A stretch of 35,332 bases of DNA from Acidobacteriaceae bacterium (GTDB lineage Bacteria; Acidobacteriota; Terriglobia; Terriglobales; Acidobacteriaceae), in assembly GCA_027306695.1 (NCBI GenBank), contig DAHUZH010000025.1, positions 1 through 35,332 of the forward strand. The letters run 5' to 3'. Of the stretch, positions 22,281-30,782 are shown piece by piece. The notes beneath the pieces are model-generated. The model searched no databases. It worked only from the letters and a program-made list of their open reading frames with translations, and was not told where the DNA came from. The position numbers and the translations under genes were made by a program. Positions within the stretch are counted from its first letter, which is position 1. Each line of letters begins with the position of its first letter.

Positions 22281-22811
22281 CTAGCCGGCATGATGGCGCA
22301 GCAGCAGCAGAATGAGCCATGCCAGCACCAGCAACGGCAGCATCAGGATCGTAAAGATCCCAACCCACAGCGCCAATAGAAATCCCCAATCTTTCCAGGT
22401 ATGACGGCGTGGTTGCTCCATGTGGCGCGTCAGAAGTTTGTAGTTGCGCCGGTTGGCTTTCCATGCGAGCACAAACAAATCGCCCGCCAGCGGAATCGCA
22501 CCCACCATTACCTCGAGACCGACGTTGACTGCCATACGCAGCAGAGTGATGTAGGGCACGCCGCGAAACCACGCTGCCACCAGCAAAATGCAGGACGCAA
22601 GTCCGGCCAGCACATCTCCAATGCCCGGCACCAGCCCGATGATCGCGTCCAGACCGAAGCGGACTGATGTGCCGGGGATGCGCAGCCAGTCGTCCAGTAC
22701 ATGCGCCAGCAGATCGAGATTTTCGTTGCTGAACGCACGTCCGCCCGGGCCGCTGCGCGGCTCTAAAATCTCGGGATGGCTGCGCGATGGCACTTTATTC
22801 GCTCCCACCAC
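22281..22811 (-). CDS. DUF4112 membrane protein
   Basis: This 176-aa protein matches DUF4112. The soluble start is followed by LDDWLRIPGTSVRFGLDAII and GLVPGIGDVLAG (conserved GLxPGxGD), a first membrane helix, then VMVGAIPLAGDLFVLAWKAN as the second repeat (GAIPLxGD), NRRNYKLLTRHM, and a long C-terminal hydrophobic segment (about 145-173). The function of the family is unknown; the two repeated GxxPxxGD turns suggest a pseudo-duplicated membrane hairpin. It lies just outside the island and opposite in direction to the tRNA-His gene. Confidence 0.85.
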   Translation of the reverse strand: MVGANKVPSRSHPEILEPRSGPGGRAFSNENLDLLAHVLDDWLRIPGTSVRFGLDAIIGLVPGIGDVLAGLASCILLVAAWFRGVPYITLLRMAVNVGLEVMVGAIPLAGDLFVLAWKANRRNYKLLTRHMEQPRRHTWKDWGFLLALWVGIFTILMLPLLVLAWLILLLLRHHAG

Positions 22812-22838
22812 TCACCTTAGACCACTGGGCATGAATGC

Positions 22839-22844
22839 TACAAT
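22839..22844 (+). promoter_or_regulatory. -10 element of the tRNA-His promoter
   Basis: TACAAT lies 12 nt before the tRNA-His 5' end, a normal distance for a stable-RNA promoter. The same hexamer stands at a similar place before tRNA-Arg. The -35 region is poor (TTAGAC 16 nt upstream). Confidence 0.55.
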
Positions 22845-22856
22845 TTACTTGTTCAT

Positions 22857-22932
22857 GGCGGCTATAGTTCAGTGGCAGAACGCCGGTCTGTGGCACCGGA
22901 TGTCGTGGGTTCGACCCCCACTAGCCGCCCCA
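22857..22932 (+). tRNA. tRNA-His (anticodon GTG)
   Basis: This 76-nt tRNA has the histidine-specific 8-bp acceptor stem: GGCGGCTA pairs with TAGCCGCC, so the G-1:C73 pair is encoded, followed by CCA. The anticodon arm CCGGT-CTGTGGC-ACCGG gives anticodon GTG, and the T arm has GTGGG-TTCGACC-CCCAC. Confidence 0.95.
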
Positions 22933-22990
22933 ATCGAGTGCCAGATGTTTTCGGCGACGCACTCTCCGATTAAGAGTTTCACTGGATACG

Positions 22991-24076
22991 ATGCGCTCTT
23001 TGAATGATGCGCCACTCCTAAGCCAACCCTCCCATACCATCGGCGAACGCCGGAGCGATCCTTTGTGGTTACAGCCGTTCCATCCACGCCGTGGGATGCG
23101 AAACGGCGATGTGCAGACGCTGGCGGCCAATTTTTTGCCGCGCAAATTGCAATTGCCTCCGCCGGAAGACGAAATTGTCGAAGTAGACGCAGCAACACGC
23201 AGCCGCGTGCTGTGCCATTGCAACTGGCAGTCGGGGCCAGCTCGCAGCGCCAGCATGACTATGTTGCTGGTGCATGGACTTGAGGGCTCGTCCGAGTCCC
23301 AATACATGTTGGGCAACGCCGACAAGGCGTGGCGCGCTGGATGGAATGTAATCCGCATGAACATGCGTAACTGCGGCGGCACGGAAATGCTTTCGCCGAC
23401 GCTGTATCATTCTGGACTTTCAGGCGATGTGCGTGCGGTCGCAGAATATTTTGTCGCGCAGCATGCCTTGTCGCAAATGACATGGGTCGGTTATTCCATG
23501 GGTGGCAATCTGGTGTTGAAGGCCGCCGGAGAGTGCGGCGAGAGCGCTCCACCCTGGCTGCGGGCGGTGATTGGCGTCTCGCCTGTAGTGGATTTGGCGC
23601 CGTCTGCCGACGCTTTACATCATGCTCGCAATCGTCTATATGAATGGAATTTTCTGCAGAATATGTTGCGCCGGTATCGTCGCAAAGCCCAGTTATATCC
23701 AGGGCGTTTTTCGCTCGCCAATTGCAAACTGGTCCGCAGCATTCGTAATTATGACGAATATATCGTTTCCCCAAATAGCGGTTTTACTGGTGCCGACGAT
23801 TACTATTATCGGGCCGCGTCTGCCCGCGTGATCGACCATATCGCAATCCCCACGCTCATTCTGCATGCGATTGATGATCCCTTTATTCGCATATTGCCGG
23901 AGACGCGCGCAAAGATTATGTCCAACCCGCATATCGCGCTGGTGGAAACCGAGCATGGGGGCCACTGCGGGTTTCTCACACCCGCCACTTCCGTGGACGA
24001 TGGTTACTGGGCGGAGACCACATTGCACCGCTTTATAGAATCGGCAGTAGCCATACAGCCGGAACAAGAGAACTGA
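22991..24076 (+). CDS. YheT-family alpha/beta hydrolase
   Basis: This 361-aa protein belongs to the YheT/EMB8-like esterase group. It shows LLVHGLEGSSES (oxyanion strand, about 92-103), WNVIRMNMRNCGGTE, the nucleophile elbow GYSMGGN, an HAIDDPF segment with the acid, and EHGGHCGF with the catalytic His near the end. The N-terminal HTIGERRSDPLWLQPFHPRR with a hydrophobic FxP pattern is typical. The substrates of the family are not well defined; lipid or short-chain esters are usual guesses. The next gene starts 1 nt after its stop, so the two are co-transcribed. Confidence 0.9.
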   Translation: MRSLNDAPLLSQPSHTIGERRSDPLWLQPFHPRRGMRNGDVQTLAANFLPRKLQLPPPEDEIVEVDAATRSRVLCHCNWQSGPARSASMTMLLVHGLEGSSESQYMLGNADKAWRAGWNVIRMNMRNCGGTEMLSPTLYHSGLSGDVRAVAEYFVAQHALSQMTWVGYSMGGNLVLKAAGECGESAPPWLRAVIGVSPVVDLAPSADALHHARNRLYEWNFLQNMLRRYRRKAQLYPGRFSLANCKLVRSIRNYDEYIVSPNSGFTGADDYYYRAASARVIDHIAIPTLILHAIDDPFIRILPETRAKIMSNPHIALVETEHGGHCGFLTPATSVDDGYWAETTLHRFIESAVAIQPEQEN

Positions 24077-24077
24077 T

Positions 24078-24683
24078 ATGCAAGCCGACTGGAGCGTGGC
24101 CTGTGGTGCGGACGATCCGACCGTCGTCATTCCCTGGAACGATGCGACGGGCGCACTGCGATATATCGATCTGCGGACAACGCCAGCCGCGATCGACCAA
24201 ATCCCAGAAGCCATGCAATATCCGACCCTGGCTGCTGCCCTGCGACACTGGAACCAGCCGGATGTGCCCATCTTTACCGCGAAGTGCGATGTGTGGAGCT
24301 ATCCTGCCGATCTGTTCGACGCCTACGACCTGCCCGATTTCGCCCATGCCCAAGGCAGCTACACCGATCTTGTTCCCATCGATCCAGCCTTGTTTTCAGA
24401 CTTTGCCGCGTGCGAGCAGCAATTGAAAATTTGGACGGCGACAGCGAAATCCATCGCACTGCCGGAAGGCCGATGCGAATGGACTCTGCGTGCCGCGCGG
24501 ATTTTTTCTTTATCCAATTTGACCGACATGAATTTGCCGTTGGACGGGTTTGCAACCACCCTTTACGTCTGGGGATATGGTCCGACACCGGAAACCGCTG
24601 CCGCAGCATGGAATGATGCACTGAGGGCGTTGATCGAACCGGTACTCCAAGGCATGCATGCTGAAGATCGCTCGAATATGTAA
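24078..24683 (+). CDS. Hypothetical 201-aa protein coupled to the YheT-like hydrolase
   Basis: The protein is acidic, soluble-looking and has no signal peptide. It begins MQADWSVACGADDPTVVIPW and contains PTLAAALRHWNQPDVPIFTA followed by KCDVWSYPADLFDAYDLP, and a C-terminal GFATTLYVWGYGPTPETAAA helix region. I do not recognise a named family. The tight spacing to the hydrolase gene (1 nt) and intact frame argue that it is real and works with the hydrolase or is translationally coupled. It ends 58 nt before the tRNA-Arg gene. Confidence 0.75.
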   Translation: MQADWSVACGADDPTVVIPWNDATGALRYIDLRTTPAAIDQIPEAMQYPTLAAALRHWNQPDVPIFTAKCDVWSYPADLFDAYDLPDFAHAQGSYTDLVPIDPALFSDFAACEQQLKIWTATAKSIALPEGRCEWTLRAARIFSLSNLTDMNLPLDGFATTLYVWGYGPTPETAAAAWNDALRALIEPVLQGMHAEDRSNM

Positions 24684-24719
24684 CCCATGTGGACACTGCT
24701 CGCCAGCCGCGCAGAACGC

Positions 24720-24725
24720 TACAAT
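24720..24725 (+). promoter_or_regulatory. -10 element of the tRNA-Arg promoter
   Basis: TACAAT stands 16 nt before the tRNA-Arg 5' end and is followed by AGTACGATAG. No good -35 was found at 16-18 nt upstream. Confidence 0.5.
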
Positions 24726-24741
24726 AGTACGATAGCTGCGC

Positions 24742-24818
24742 GGGCGAGTAGCTCAATCGGATAGAGCACCGGCCTTCTAAGCCGGGGGTTGTGGGTTCGA
24801 TTCCCGCCTCGCCCACCA
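24742..24818 (+). tRNA. tRNA-Arg (anticodon TCT)
   Basis: This is a 77-nt tRNA with acceptor GGGCGAG/CTCGCCC, discriminator A and encoded CCA. The anticodon arm CCGGC-CTTCTAA-GCCGG gives TCT. The T arm is GTGGG-TTCGATT-CCCGC. Confidence 0.95.
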
Positions 24819-24819
24819 T

Positions 24820-25956
24820 TTATTTGTGTGGATTTTTTGTTATCTCTCCGTAGTCTGCCATGTAGACGATCAGGCCCTTGCTGGGCAGCGACTTGGAATA
24901 TCCTGCGACCAGTTGCTCGTAATAATTCTCCAGTGAAAATTCAAATGAGTTGGCATGCTTTAGATTGACGAGTTCCAGGTCCACTGGATCCATCGTAAGT
25001 CTGCCGAACCGCATCACGCCTCCGCGAAAATAAATGTAATTCCTGGACGAGATAGGCGGGATGGGCGGTTCGTCACCCTGCGCTGATTTCTTTTGCGTGA
25101 CATCGGCTCGATTCACTCCGAAAACCAAATTCAGTCGCCCACCCGAGATGGTTACAGATTGCAGCATGCCTGAGATGCGCGGAGGAGGAAACATCTCGTC
25201 GATGGGGAAAATAATGTCGTTACCTACAATCTGAAAAGATTGTTTTCTTTTTGGCTGCGCAAGTTCGGAAATCCTGAGTCCCAGAAAATCGAGGACATCC
25301 TGGTCGATGACTCCCGCCACGCGCATGTCCGAAAGATGCATCTTCATGTTGCCGTCGGGAGTGGCCTGCATGGTCGCCTTCGATGTAAAGGGAACATTCA
25401 CCAATTTATGGAAATTGCCTTTGACGGAGATCGATTGATCTGGATTCAAAGTCAGACTTAGATTGCTGAGCGGAGTGCCGGCGCGGGGCAGAATAAATCC
25501 GTTCACCAGCGCCGTCAGATCGCTGGAGGAAATGCTCGTCTTCGCATTTTGCATTTGCAGCGTAAAGGAACTTTTATCGTCCAGAGAAACAATCTGGCCC
25601 GATTTCGACGGCTCCATAATGCCCTCAAGCGCATCGACCTTCAGTACAACGCTATCCATTACGTGGAAGAGAACGTTGTGCATGTAAATATGGGTGATGT
25701 TGTCCGCCGTCGGAGAAGCAGCCGGATTCGCACCATTCACCGCCGAGCCAGCATTACGGCCCGAAAAAAACAGGAGTAGCCAGCACAAGATTGGCAGTAT
25801 GGATCGAAATCGAATGGGAGAATTCCTCTCTGGAAAATTGTCCTTGCTTGTTGAAATGATATGGCTTGAACAAAGACAAGTCTCAATGAAGTAAGATGCC
25901 GATGAAGAGGAAGAAGTATTTTCGGCTGCCGAGATCAGTGAACCGGCCGAGGACAT
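24820..25956 (-). CDS. Exported LmeA/DUF2993-like lipid-binding protein candidate
   Basis: This 378-aa frame has a hydrophobic export segment at about 50-66 (RSILPILCWLLLFFSG), preceded by a Ser-rich stretch that looks untranslated. The true start may therefore lie later. An ATT at 25815 (residue 48) follows GAGAGG at a good distance and would give a clean signal peptide, but ATG 25956 is the first standard start. The mature part has strand-rich repeats: SSDLTALVNGFILP, LSNLSLTLNPDQSISVKGNF and VPFTSKATMQATPDGNMKMH. These recall DUF2993/LmeA proteins that bind phospholipid in the envelope. The likeness is to the pattern, not to a fixed motif. Its stop is 2 nt from the tRNA-Arg gene. Confidence 0.6.
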   Translation of the reverse strand: MSSAGSLISAAENTSSSSSASYFIETCLCSSHIISTSKDNFPERNSPIRFRSILPILCWLLLFFSGRNAGSAVNGANPAASPTADNITHIYMHNVLFHVMDSVVLKVDALEGIMEPSKSGQIVSLDDKSSFTLQMQNAKTSISSSDLTALVNGFILPRAGTPLSNLSLTLNPDQSISVKGNFHKLVNVPFTSKATMQATPDGNMKMHLSDMRVAGVIDQDVLDFLGLRISELAQPKRKQSFQIVGNDIIFPIDEMFPPPRISGMLQSVTISGGRLNLVFGVNRADVTQKKSAQGDEPPIPPISSRNYIYFRGGVMRFGRLTMDPVDLELVNLKHANSFEFSLENYYEQLVAGYSKSLPSKGLIVYMADYGEITKNPHK

Positions 25957-26030
25957 GCTGCAATTTAGCTTTGAGTCTGTAAGCTATAGCGGATTCACAG
26001 ATACTGGTTAAAAAAGGGCGAGTCATTCAG

Positions 26031-26102
26031 AGCGTAGTGAAGAATCCAGAGAGTGACGGCAACGCAACCCACGCCAGTATTCTCTGGATTCTTCACTTCG
26101 CT
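26031..26102. repeat. Long palindrome, possible terminator or dispersed element
   Basis: The arm 26031-26052 (AGCGTAGTGAAGAATCCAGA…) pairs with 26081-26102 at 21 of 22 positions around a 28-nt loop. Flanking words GTCATTCAGAG (left) and TTCAGAATGAC (26136-26146) extend the symmetry. It lies in the 227-bp gap after the TonB receptor stop and upstream of the LmeA-like gene, both on the minus strand. There is no T-run, so it is better read as an acidobacterial REP-like element that may also stop or stabilise transcripts. Confidence 0.7.
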
Positions 26103-26183
26103 ATGCCGAGTCTACCCTGAGCCAAGTCGAAGGGTTCAGAATGACTCTTCTTGTCATCCAGCTAAACTCACCATCAATCCACT

Positions 26184-29100
26184 CTAAAAATCGTAGCGCA
26201 AAGAGAATTGCTGTTTGCGCGACTGGACCAGTTCCGAACTGTAAATACCGAATGCCGGGCCAGAAGTGACGGTATTGTTCAGCCCGCCTAAGCTGCTGAT
26301 TGCGTTGGTGTCGAAGCGGGACGAGTTGGTGACATTGAAAACCTCCCAGGCAAAGCGGACGGTCTGGTCTTTATAGGTCCTCCATACCTTCGCCAAACTT
26401 GCGTCCTGCTCAAAATAGCCGTCTCCACGAAACACATTGCGGTCCCCCGCCTCACCCGGATACGGATAGCGGAGTGGAGAACCGGTGGCGATGCCATTGT
26501 TGAGCTGGTTAGGATGGGCGAAGACTTCCGGCCCAACGCCTGGGACCAAGTGCCGATCTGTTTTAATCGGTGCGGTAACGACCGCGAGGCTGGTTTGCTG
26601 GTAATTGGTCGCATAGCTGTAAGGAGGGCTGACGCTGAATGGCAGGCCGCTGGTCCAGCGGGTGATGCCAGAGAGCGTCCATCCACCGATGATGGCATCG
26701 ACCGCGCGGTTGACATTTGCGCCAAACTGCTTGCCCTGGCCAAAGGGAAGTTGATAGATGAAGTCACCTGCAATCAAGTGGCGGACATCGAAGTCGGAAA
26801 CGCCACGGTTCAACTTCGGGTTGAAGCTGTTGATGATGGAACTGAAGCTGCCCGTCGAAAACTCGCTGGAACGTTCAGCGTCCGATCCCATGTCGATGGA
26901 ATTGGAATTGGTGTAGCTGAAGTTCAGGTTCAACCCGATGTTTGTGACCTTGCGCAAAGTGAGCTGGAGGGCGTTGTAGCTGCTGGTTCCGATCGAGGAC
27001 CAGGCATAGAGCGAGGAAAACTGCTTTTGAAAGTATCGTGTTTTCACATGCCCGTTGGCATCTACATTCGGGCCGCAACCAAGCCCTCCCTCGCTCTGCA
27101 GGCAATAGGCGTCCAACACGACCAAGGCGAAGGAGTCGTTGGCGCTCGCCGCCAAACCCTGGTAAAGGTTGGTATAGATGTTCTGAGTTGCACTTTGACC
27201 GCCTGTCGCCAGATAGGGGAACATGTTCTCCCAGTACGGAATGGGTTGCACCGTGTTCTGGCCTGCGTACGCTGCCTGTGCCAAGAGCTTGCCAGCCTCA
27301 AAATAGTCCATTCCGGATTTGGTATCGACCAGGTCGAGCGGTTCCGCAAGGTCAAGTTGCTGCAGCAGGTGACGGCCAAATGTGCCTACGTAATCGGCCT
27401 CCACGGAAAAGCCATGATTCAACTCGCGCTGCACAGAAAAGTCCGCAGCGATTGTGTAGGGTGTCTTGATGTGGTTGTCGACGCCCCAAGTGATCGAGAG
27501 ACCGCACGTAAGGTTATCAGGCGGCGTGTAGGGATAGCTGATGGTGCTGGGCAAGCCGCATCCCACCGCCGGCGGAATATTGTTCAGCCCGGTGAAGCGC
27601 GGCGCGGTGTCCACGCTGTACTGGCCGGCTGGATTGCTGATCTGGGTCTGCAAACCAAAGGACCCGTACTGCGCAAACGTGTCCACGATGCCTTCGCCGA
27701 AATGGTCGTAATACATACCCGCGCCAAGGCGGACGGAGGTTTTGTTGTCCGGTGCAATGACCAGAGCAACACGCGGCGCAATGTTGTTCCATTGCATGTT
27801 CCAATAGGAAGGCTTGCCGTTGGCCTTGCCAGAAGGCGCGAAGGTAAGATCCGGCTGGTCGGTGATGCCCAGAGCAGCCTGCGTCCAGCGGTTCACAAAC
27901 CATTGATGCGTATCGATGGTCGGCTGGACCTGTTGTCCATGGGTTTCGTACGGAGGCTGCAAAAATACCTGCCGAATGCCGAAGGTGAAGGTCACGTTCG
28001 GTTTTACCCGCCAGGCATCTTCGATATAGTACTCGAATTCATGCGACAGGTAATTGAGCGGAATGAATGCCCCTTCCGCGATGCTAGTCCCCGTTTTTCC
28101 GCCGTTCGACACCTTGAAGTTGTACTGCCCCTGCGTGAACGGAATTAACCCGGTAATCAGCCCAGCCGCAATGTCATAGTTGGTCTGAAAGCTGCTATCC
28201 ACCGTTGGATATCCGAAAGCATCGGGATCGAGACTCCCTCCCGTGCCAGAAATCGACCCGCCGGTATTCAGCCACTGATTGTTGGTGCTGGCGAAGGGGT
28301 ACGAGTTCTGGTCGGTATTGGAATAATTGGTGATGATCCGCAGATCGAACCCATAGGACAAAGTGTGATTTCCATGGGTCCAGGTCATATTGTCGATGAA
28401 GTTCTGGACCGGGACATGGACATCGGTCGTACAGGTTTCCGCTGTCGGCTGCGAGACAAAGCGGAACTGCACATAGGCGCCGCAGTCGGCCCCGGCCTGG
28501 CTATAGCCCTGCCGGATGTAGCCATAGCGAAAGTCGTTGACCAGATTGTTGGTAATGGTCCAGGTGTCGCCTGCTCCGATCCCCTTGGTGTTGTCGCGCA
28601 ACACATAAGAAGGTGGCTGGCCGGGAAATTGCTCGATATCATTCTGCGTGTCGTCCTGCAGGTTGCCGCGAACGAACAGTTGCTGGCGCGAATTGGGATA
28701 CCAGTCGAAGCGGGCGATGCTGGTGTTGAGATTGATGGGATTGGGCGAGGAAAATGTGTACGAACCCAGGTTGTAGCCATCGCCCAATGCTGAGCCGTTT
28801 GCCGTTGGATACAGCGCCAATGCGGTCAGAATATTTGGATCTACCCCAGGACCCCACGGGCAGGTCCCATTCGCGGAACAATTTGGATCCATCACAGCAA
28901 TCTGTGCAGGAGTCAACGTGACAGGGTTGCCATTGCTGGTGTAAATCAGGTTCCCCTGCTTCAAGGAATTGAAGGGTGTGGTCCGTGCGACCTGCGCATT
29001 TTCGCGCGTACGGGACGCTTCATAGTTGCCAAAGAAAAAGAGCTTCTTGTGCTTGATCGGCCCGCCCAGATCGGCCCCATAGATGTTGCGATCATAGGTG

Positions 29101-29969
29101 CCTGGCACGTTCGGCAGTCCAGCGCCCAGTTCCGCCTGCTTGTTGAACCAGTTGTTGGCGGCCGTCGGGGTGTTGCGGTTGTATTCGTAGGCAGCGCCGT
29201 GAAATTGGTCGGTCCCGCTCTTGGTAAGCAGGTTGACCTGCGCGCCTGCGGAACGGCCCTGGTCGGAGTTGGCCAGACCTGTGGTCACGCGAAATTCATC
29301 CACCGAATCCAGCGTTTCACGCAGAACACCGGTGAACGCATAGCCGCTGCGCTGATTGTTATCATCCAGCCCGTCCATCGTAATGTTGCCCTGGTCGGAA
29401 CGGACACCGTTGACGGCACCGGTGCGGCTGTCGTTTCCACCTCGGCCAGTGTCAACTTTCTGCCCCAGATAAAGCACGCCTGGCTGAAGGCTCAACAAGT
29501 CGGGCACATTGCGGTCAATCATCGGCAGGCCCTGGATGGTGCTGTTGTCGAGGGCATTGCCCAGCGTCGCGTCTGCGGTGTTCAGGGCAGTCGTTTCCGC
29601 CGTCACGTTCACGGTTTGCGCGATCGCCTGCACACCCATTTTGAAGTTGATGGTGCCTGGCTTACTGATGAGCAGTTCACCCGACTTGGTCTGGTCGCCG
29701 AAGCCGGCAGCGCTAATGGTCACGGTCCATGTACCGGGATCGAGTTTCTGAAACTGATACTCGCCCTGGGCATTCGTTGTGGTCTTGAAAACCTGACCGG
29801 TCGCACCGCGCGTGATGGTGACAGTCGCTCCCGGCACTACGGCGCCGCTGGTGTCCGTAACAGCACCGAGCAGCGAAGTCGTCGGCTGTTGCGCCAGCAA
29901 AGCTGCTGGAAGGAAGAAAAACACTACCGTCACGGTGGCAAGAACCGCCGTCAAGATTTGCCTTTTCAT
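26184..29969 (-). CDS. TonB-dependent receptor, Oar-like, with carboxypeptidase-regulatory-like domain
   Basis: This 1261-aa outer-membrane protein starts from the ATG at 29969, chosen because GGAGG stands 6 nt upstream and MKRQILTAVLATVTVVFFFL is a proper signal peptide. An upstream in-frame start at 30167 would put 66 odd residues in front. After the signal there is an Ig-like CarbopepD_reg domain (LLGAVTDTSGAVVPGATVTI, then NAQGEYQFQKLDPGTWTVTI), then a plug (DRNVPDLLSLQPGVLYLG; NGVRSDQGNITMDGLDDNNQ) and a large beta-barrel with many aromatic strands, ending in FSLRYDF, the C-terminal Phe needed for barrel insertion. Acidobacteria have dozens of such receptors for glycan or protein fragment uptake. 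The substrate is unknown, and no SusD-like or TonB gene is adjacent. Confidence 0.93.
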   Translation of the reverse strand: MKRQILTAVLATVTVVFFFLPAALLAQQPTTSLLGAVTDTSGAVVPGATVTITRGATGQVFKTTTNAQGEYQFQKLDPGTWTVTISAAGFGDQTKSGELLISKPGTINFKMGVQAIAQTVNVTAETTALNTADATLGNALDNSTIQGLPMIDRNVPDLLSLQPGVLYLGQKVDTGRGGNDSRTGAVNGVRSDQGNITMDGLDDNNQRSGYAFTGVLRETLDSVDEFRVTTGLANSDQGRSAGAQVNLLTKSGTDQFHGAAYEYNRNTPTAANNWFNKQAELGAGLPNVPGTYDRNIYGADLGGPIKHKKLFFFGNYEASRTRENAQVARTTPFNSLKQGNLIYTSNGNPVTLTPAQIAVMDPNCSANGTCPWGPGVDPNILTALALYPTANGSALGDGYNLGSYTFSSPNPINLNTSIARFDWYPNSRQQLFVRGNLQDDTQNDIEQFPGQPPSYVLRDNTKGIGAGDTWTITNNLVNDFRYGYIRQGYSQAGADCGAYVQFRFVSQPTAETCTTDVHVPVQNFIDNMTWTHGNHTLSYGFDLRIITNYSNTDQNSYPFASTNNQWLNTGGSISGTGGSLDPDAFGYPTVDSSFQTNYDIAAGLITGLIPFTQGQYNFKVSNGGKTGTSIAEGAFIPLNYLSHEFEYYIEDAWRVKPNVTFTFGIRQVFLQPPYETHGQQVQPTIDTHQWFVNRWTQAALGITDQPDLTFAPSGKANGKPSYWNMQWNNIAPRVALVIAPDNKTSVRLGAGMYYDHFGEGIVDTFAQYGSFGLQTQISNPAGQYSVDTAPRFTGLNNIPPAVGCGLPSTISYPYTPPDNLTCGLSITWGVDNHIKTPYTIAADFSVQRELNHGFSVEADYVGTFGRHLLQQLDLAEPLDLVDTKSGMDYFEAGKLLAQAAYAGQNTVQPIPYWENMFPYLATGGQSATQNIYTNLYQGLAASANDSFALVVLDAYCLQSEGGLGCGPNVDANGHVKTRYFQKQFSSLYAWSSIGTSSYNALQLTLRKVTNIGLNLNFSYTNSNSIDMGSDAERSSEFSTGSFSSIINSFNPKLNRGVSDFDVRHLIAGDFIYQLPFGQGKQFGANVNRAVDAIIGGWTLSGITRWTSGLPFSVSPPYSYATNYQQTSLAVVTAPIKTDRHLVPGVGPEVFAHPNQLNNGIATGSPLRYPYPGEAGDRNVFRGDGYFEQDASLAKVWRTYKDQTVRFAWEVFNVTNSSRFDTNAISSLGGLNNTVTSGPAFGIYSSELVQSRKQQFSLRYDF

Positions 29970-30178
29970 CCATGCCCTCCAAAAAAGTGATTTGCGAAAA
30001 GCTTCCCATCGTTGGGGAAAACAAAATGTCTTCGCGTAGCTTGATCTGTTACCAAATAGTTTGACTATGAGCTTGTTCTGGCCCATGCATTGCTCCCTGT
30101 GCTCGCGAGGGAGAGTTGTACGCATGTGCACGGCCAGACTCGGCGTTCTACTGGTTCCAAATTTCACCGATTTTGAGA

Positions 30179-30207
30179 AGTATGCACACAGAAATGCATC
30201 CCGTCAA
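30179..30207 (-). promoter_or_regulatory. Candidate sigma70 promoter of the TonB receptor
   Basis: On the minus strand TTGACG (30207-30202) is followed after 17 nt by CATACT (30184-30179), giving a leader of about 200 nt before the ATG at 29969. The 393-bp gap 29970-30362 holds no other gene. Confidence 0.4.
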
Positions 30208-30315
30208 GCTAAAGACAGCCACGCGAAAAACCAGCGAATCAGTCGATCGTAAACTTTATGGGGTTTAAGGCGTGACGGATTAGAACGGCAGAAGGGTGAG
30301 ATGGAAGATTATAGA

Positions 30316-30344
30316 TGGCTGGATCGCTTTCAGGCATCCAGCCA
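30316..30344 (-). terminator. Stem-loop after rpmB
   Basis: TGGCTGGAT (30316-30324) and ATCCAGCCA (30336-30344) pair perfectly over 9 bp around an 11-nt loop, 18 nt after the rpmB stop. The T-run is weak, so termination is probable but not certain. Confidence 0.45.
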
Positions 30345-30362
30345 CACACCAATTTTTCGCGT

Positions 30363-30551
30363 TTACGCCTTGGCTACTTTGCCGGATTTGATGCAGCCAG
30401 TACAAACACGAATCCTTTTATTTGCAGTATTTACTTTCGCCTTGACGGTCTGGAGATTGACATTCCAGCGGCGGCGGGTGGTGTTGTGCGCGTGCGAAAT
30501 GTTGTTGCCAAACTGCGGCTTTTTGCCGCAAAGTTCACATACTTGTGCCAT
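30363..30551 (-). CDS. rpmB: 50S ribosomal protein bL28
   Basis: This 62-aa protein begins [20 protein letters not shown] and continues [20 protein letters not shown], with the zinc-ribbon type Cys pairs CELC (5-8) and CTGC near the C-terminus ([15 protein letters not shown]). It binds near the exit side of the 50S subunit. The ATG at 30551 was chosen over an upstream in-frame start because it gives the family's exact N-terminus. It stands alone here, without rpmG. Confidence 0.95.
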   Translation of the reverse strand: MAQVCELCGKKPQFGNNISHAHNTTRRRWNVNLQTVKAKVNTANKRIRVCTGCIKSGKVAKA

Positions 30552-30782
30552 AACTGAGTGTCCTGTCCTGCAAATGTGGATGAAACCAAGGGGTTGCAAT
30601 CTTACGAATTTCCGGGCACTCTAAAATTATTTGCCCATTACCCTTGGCCCAAGTAATTAAGTGTATCGAAAATCCAGCGAGTCGGCAATCGCAACCTGCT
30701 ACGCCGCAAAACGAAAGCGTAAAATACAGCCAACCTTAAGAGAACGACGCGCCGGCTCCAATTCCTTGCTGCATAGCGAGCA

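Noticed and set aside
26514-28148. 544-aa plus-strand open frame opposite the TonB receptor
   Set aside because: Antisense shadow caused by codon bias; no signal peptide, motif or ribosome site.
29049-29990. 313-aa plus-strand open frame
   Set aside because: Shadow of the signal, CarbopepD_reg and plug region of the receptor.
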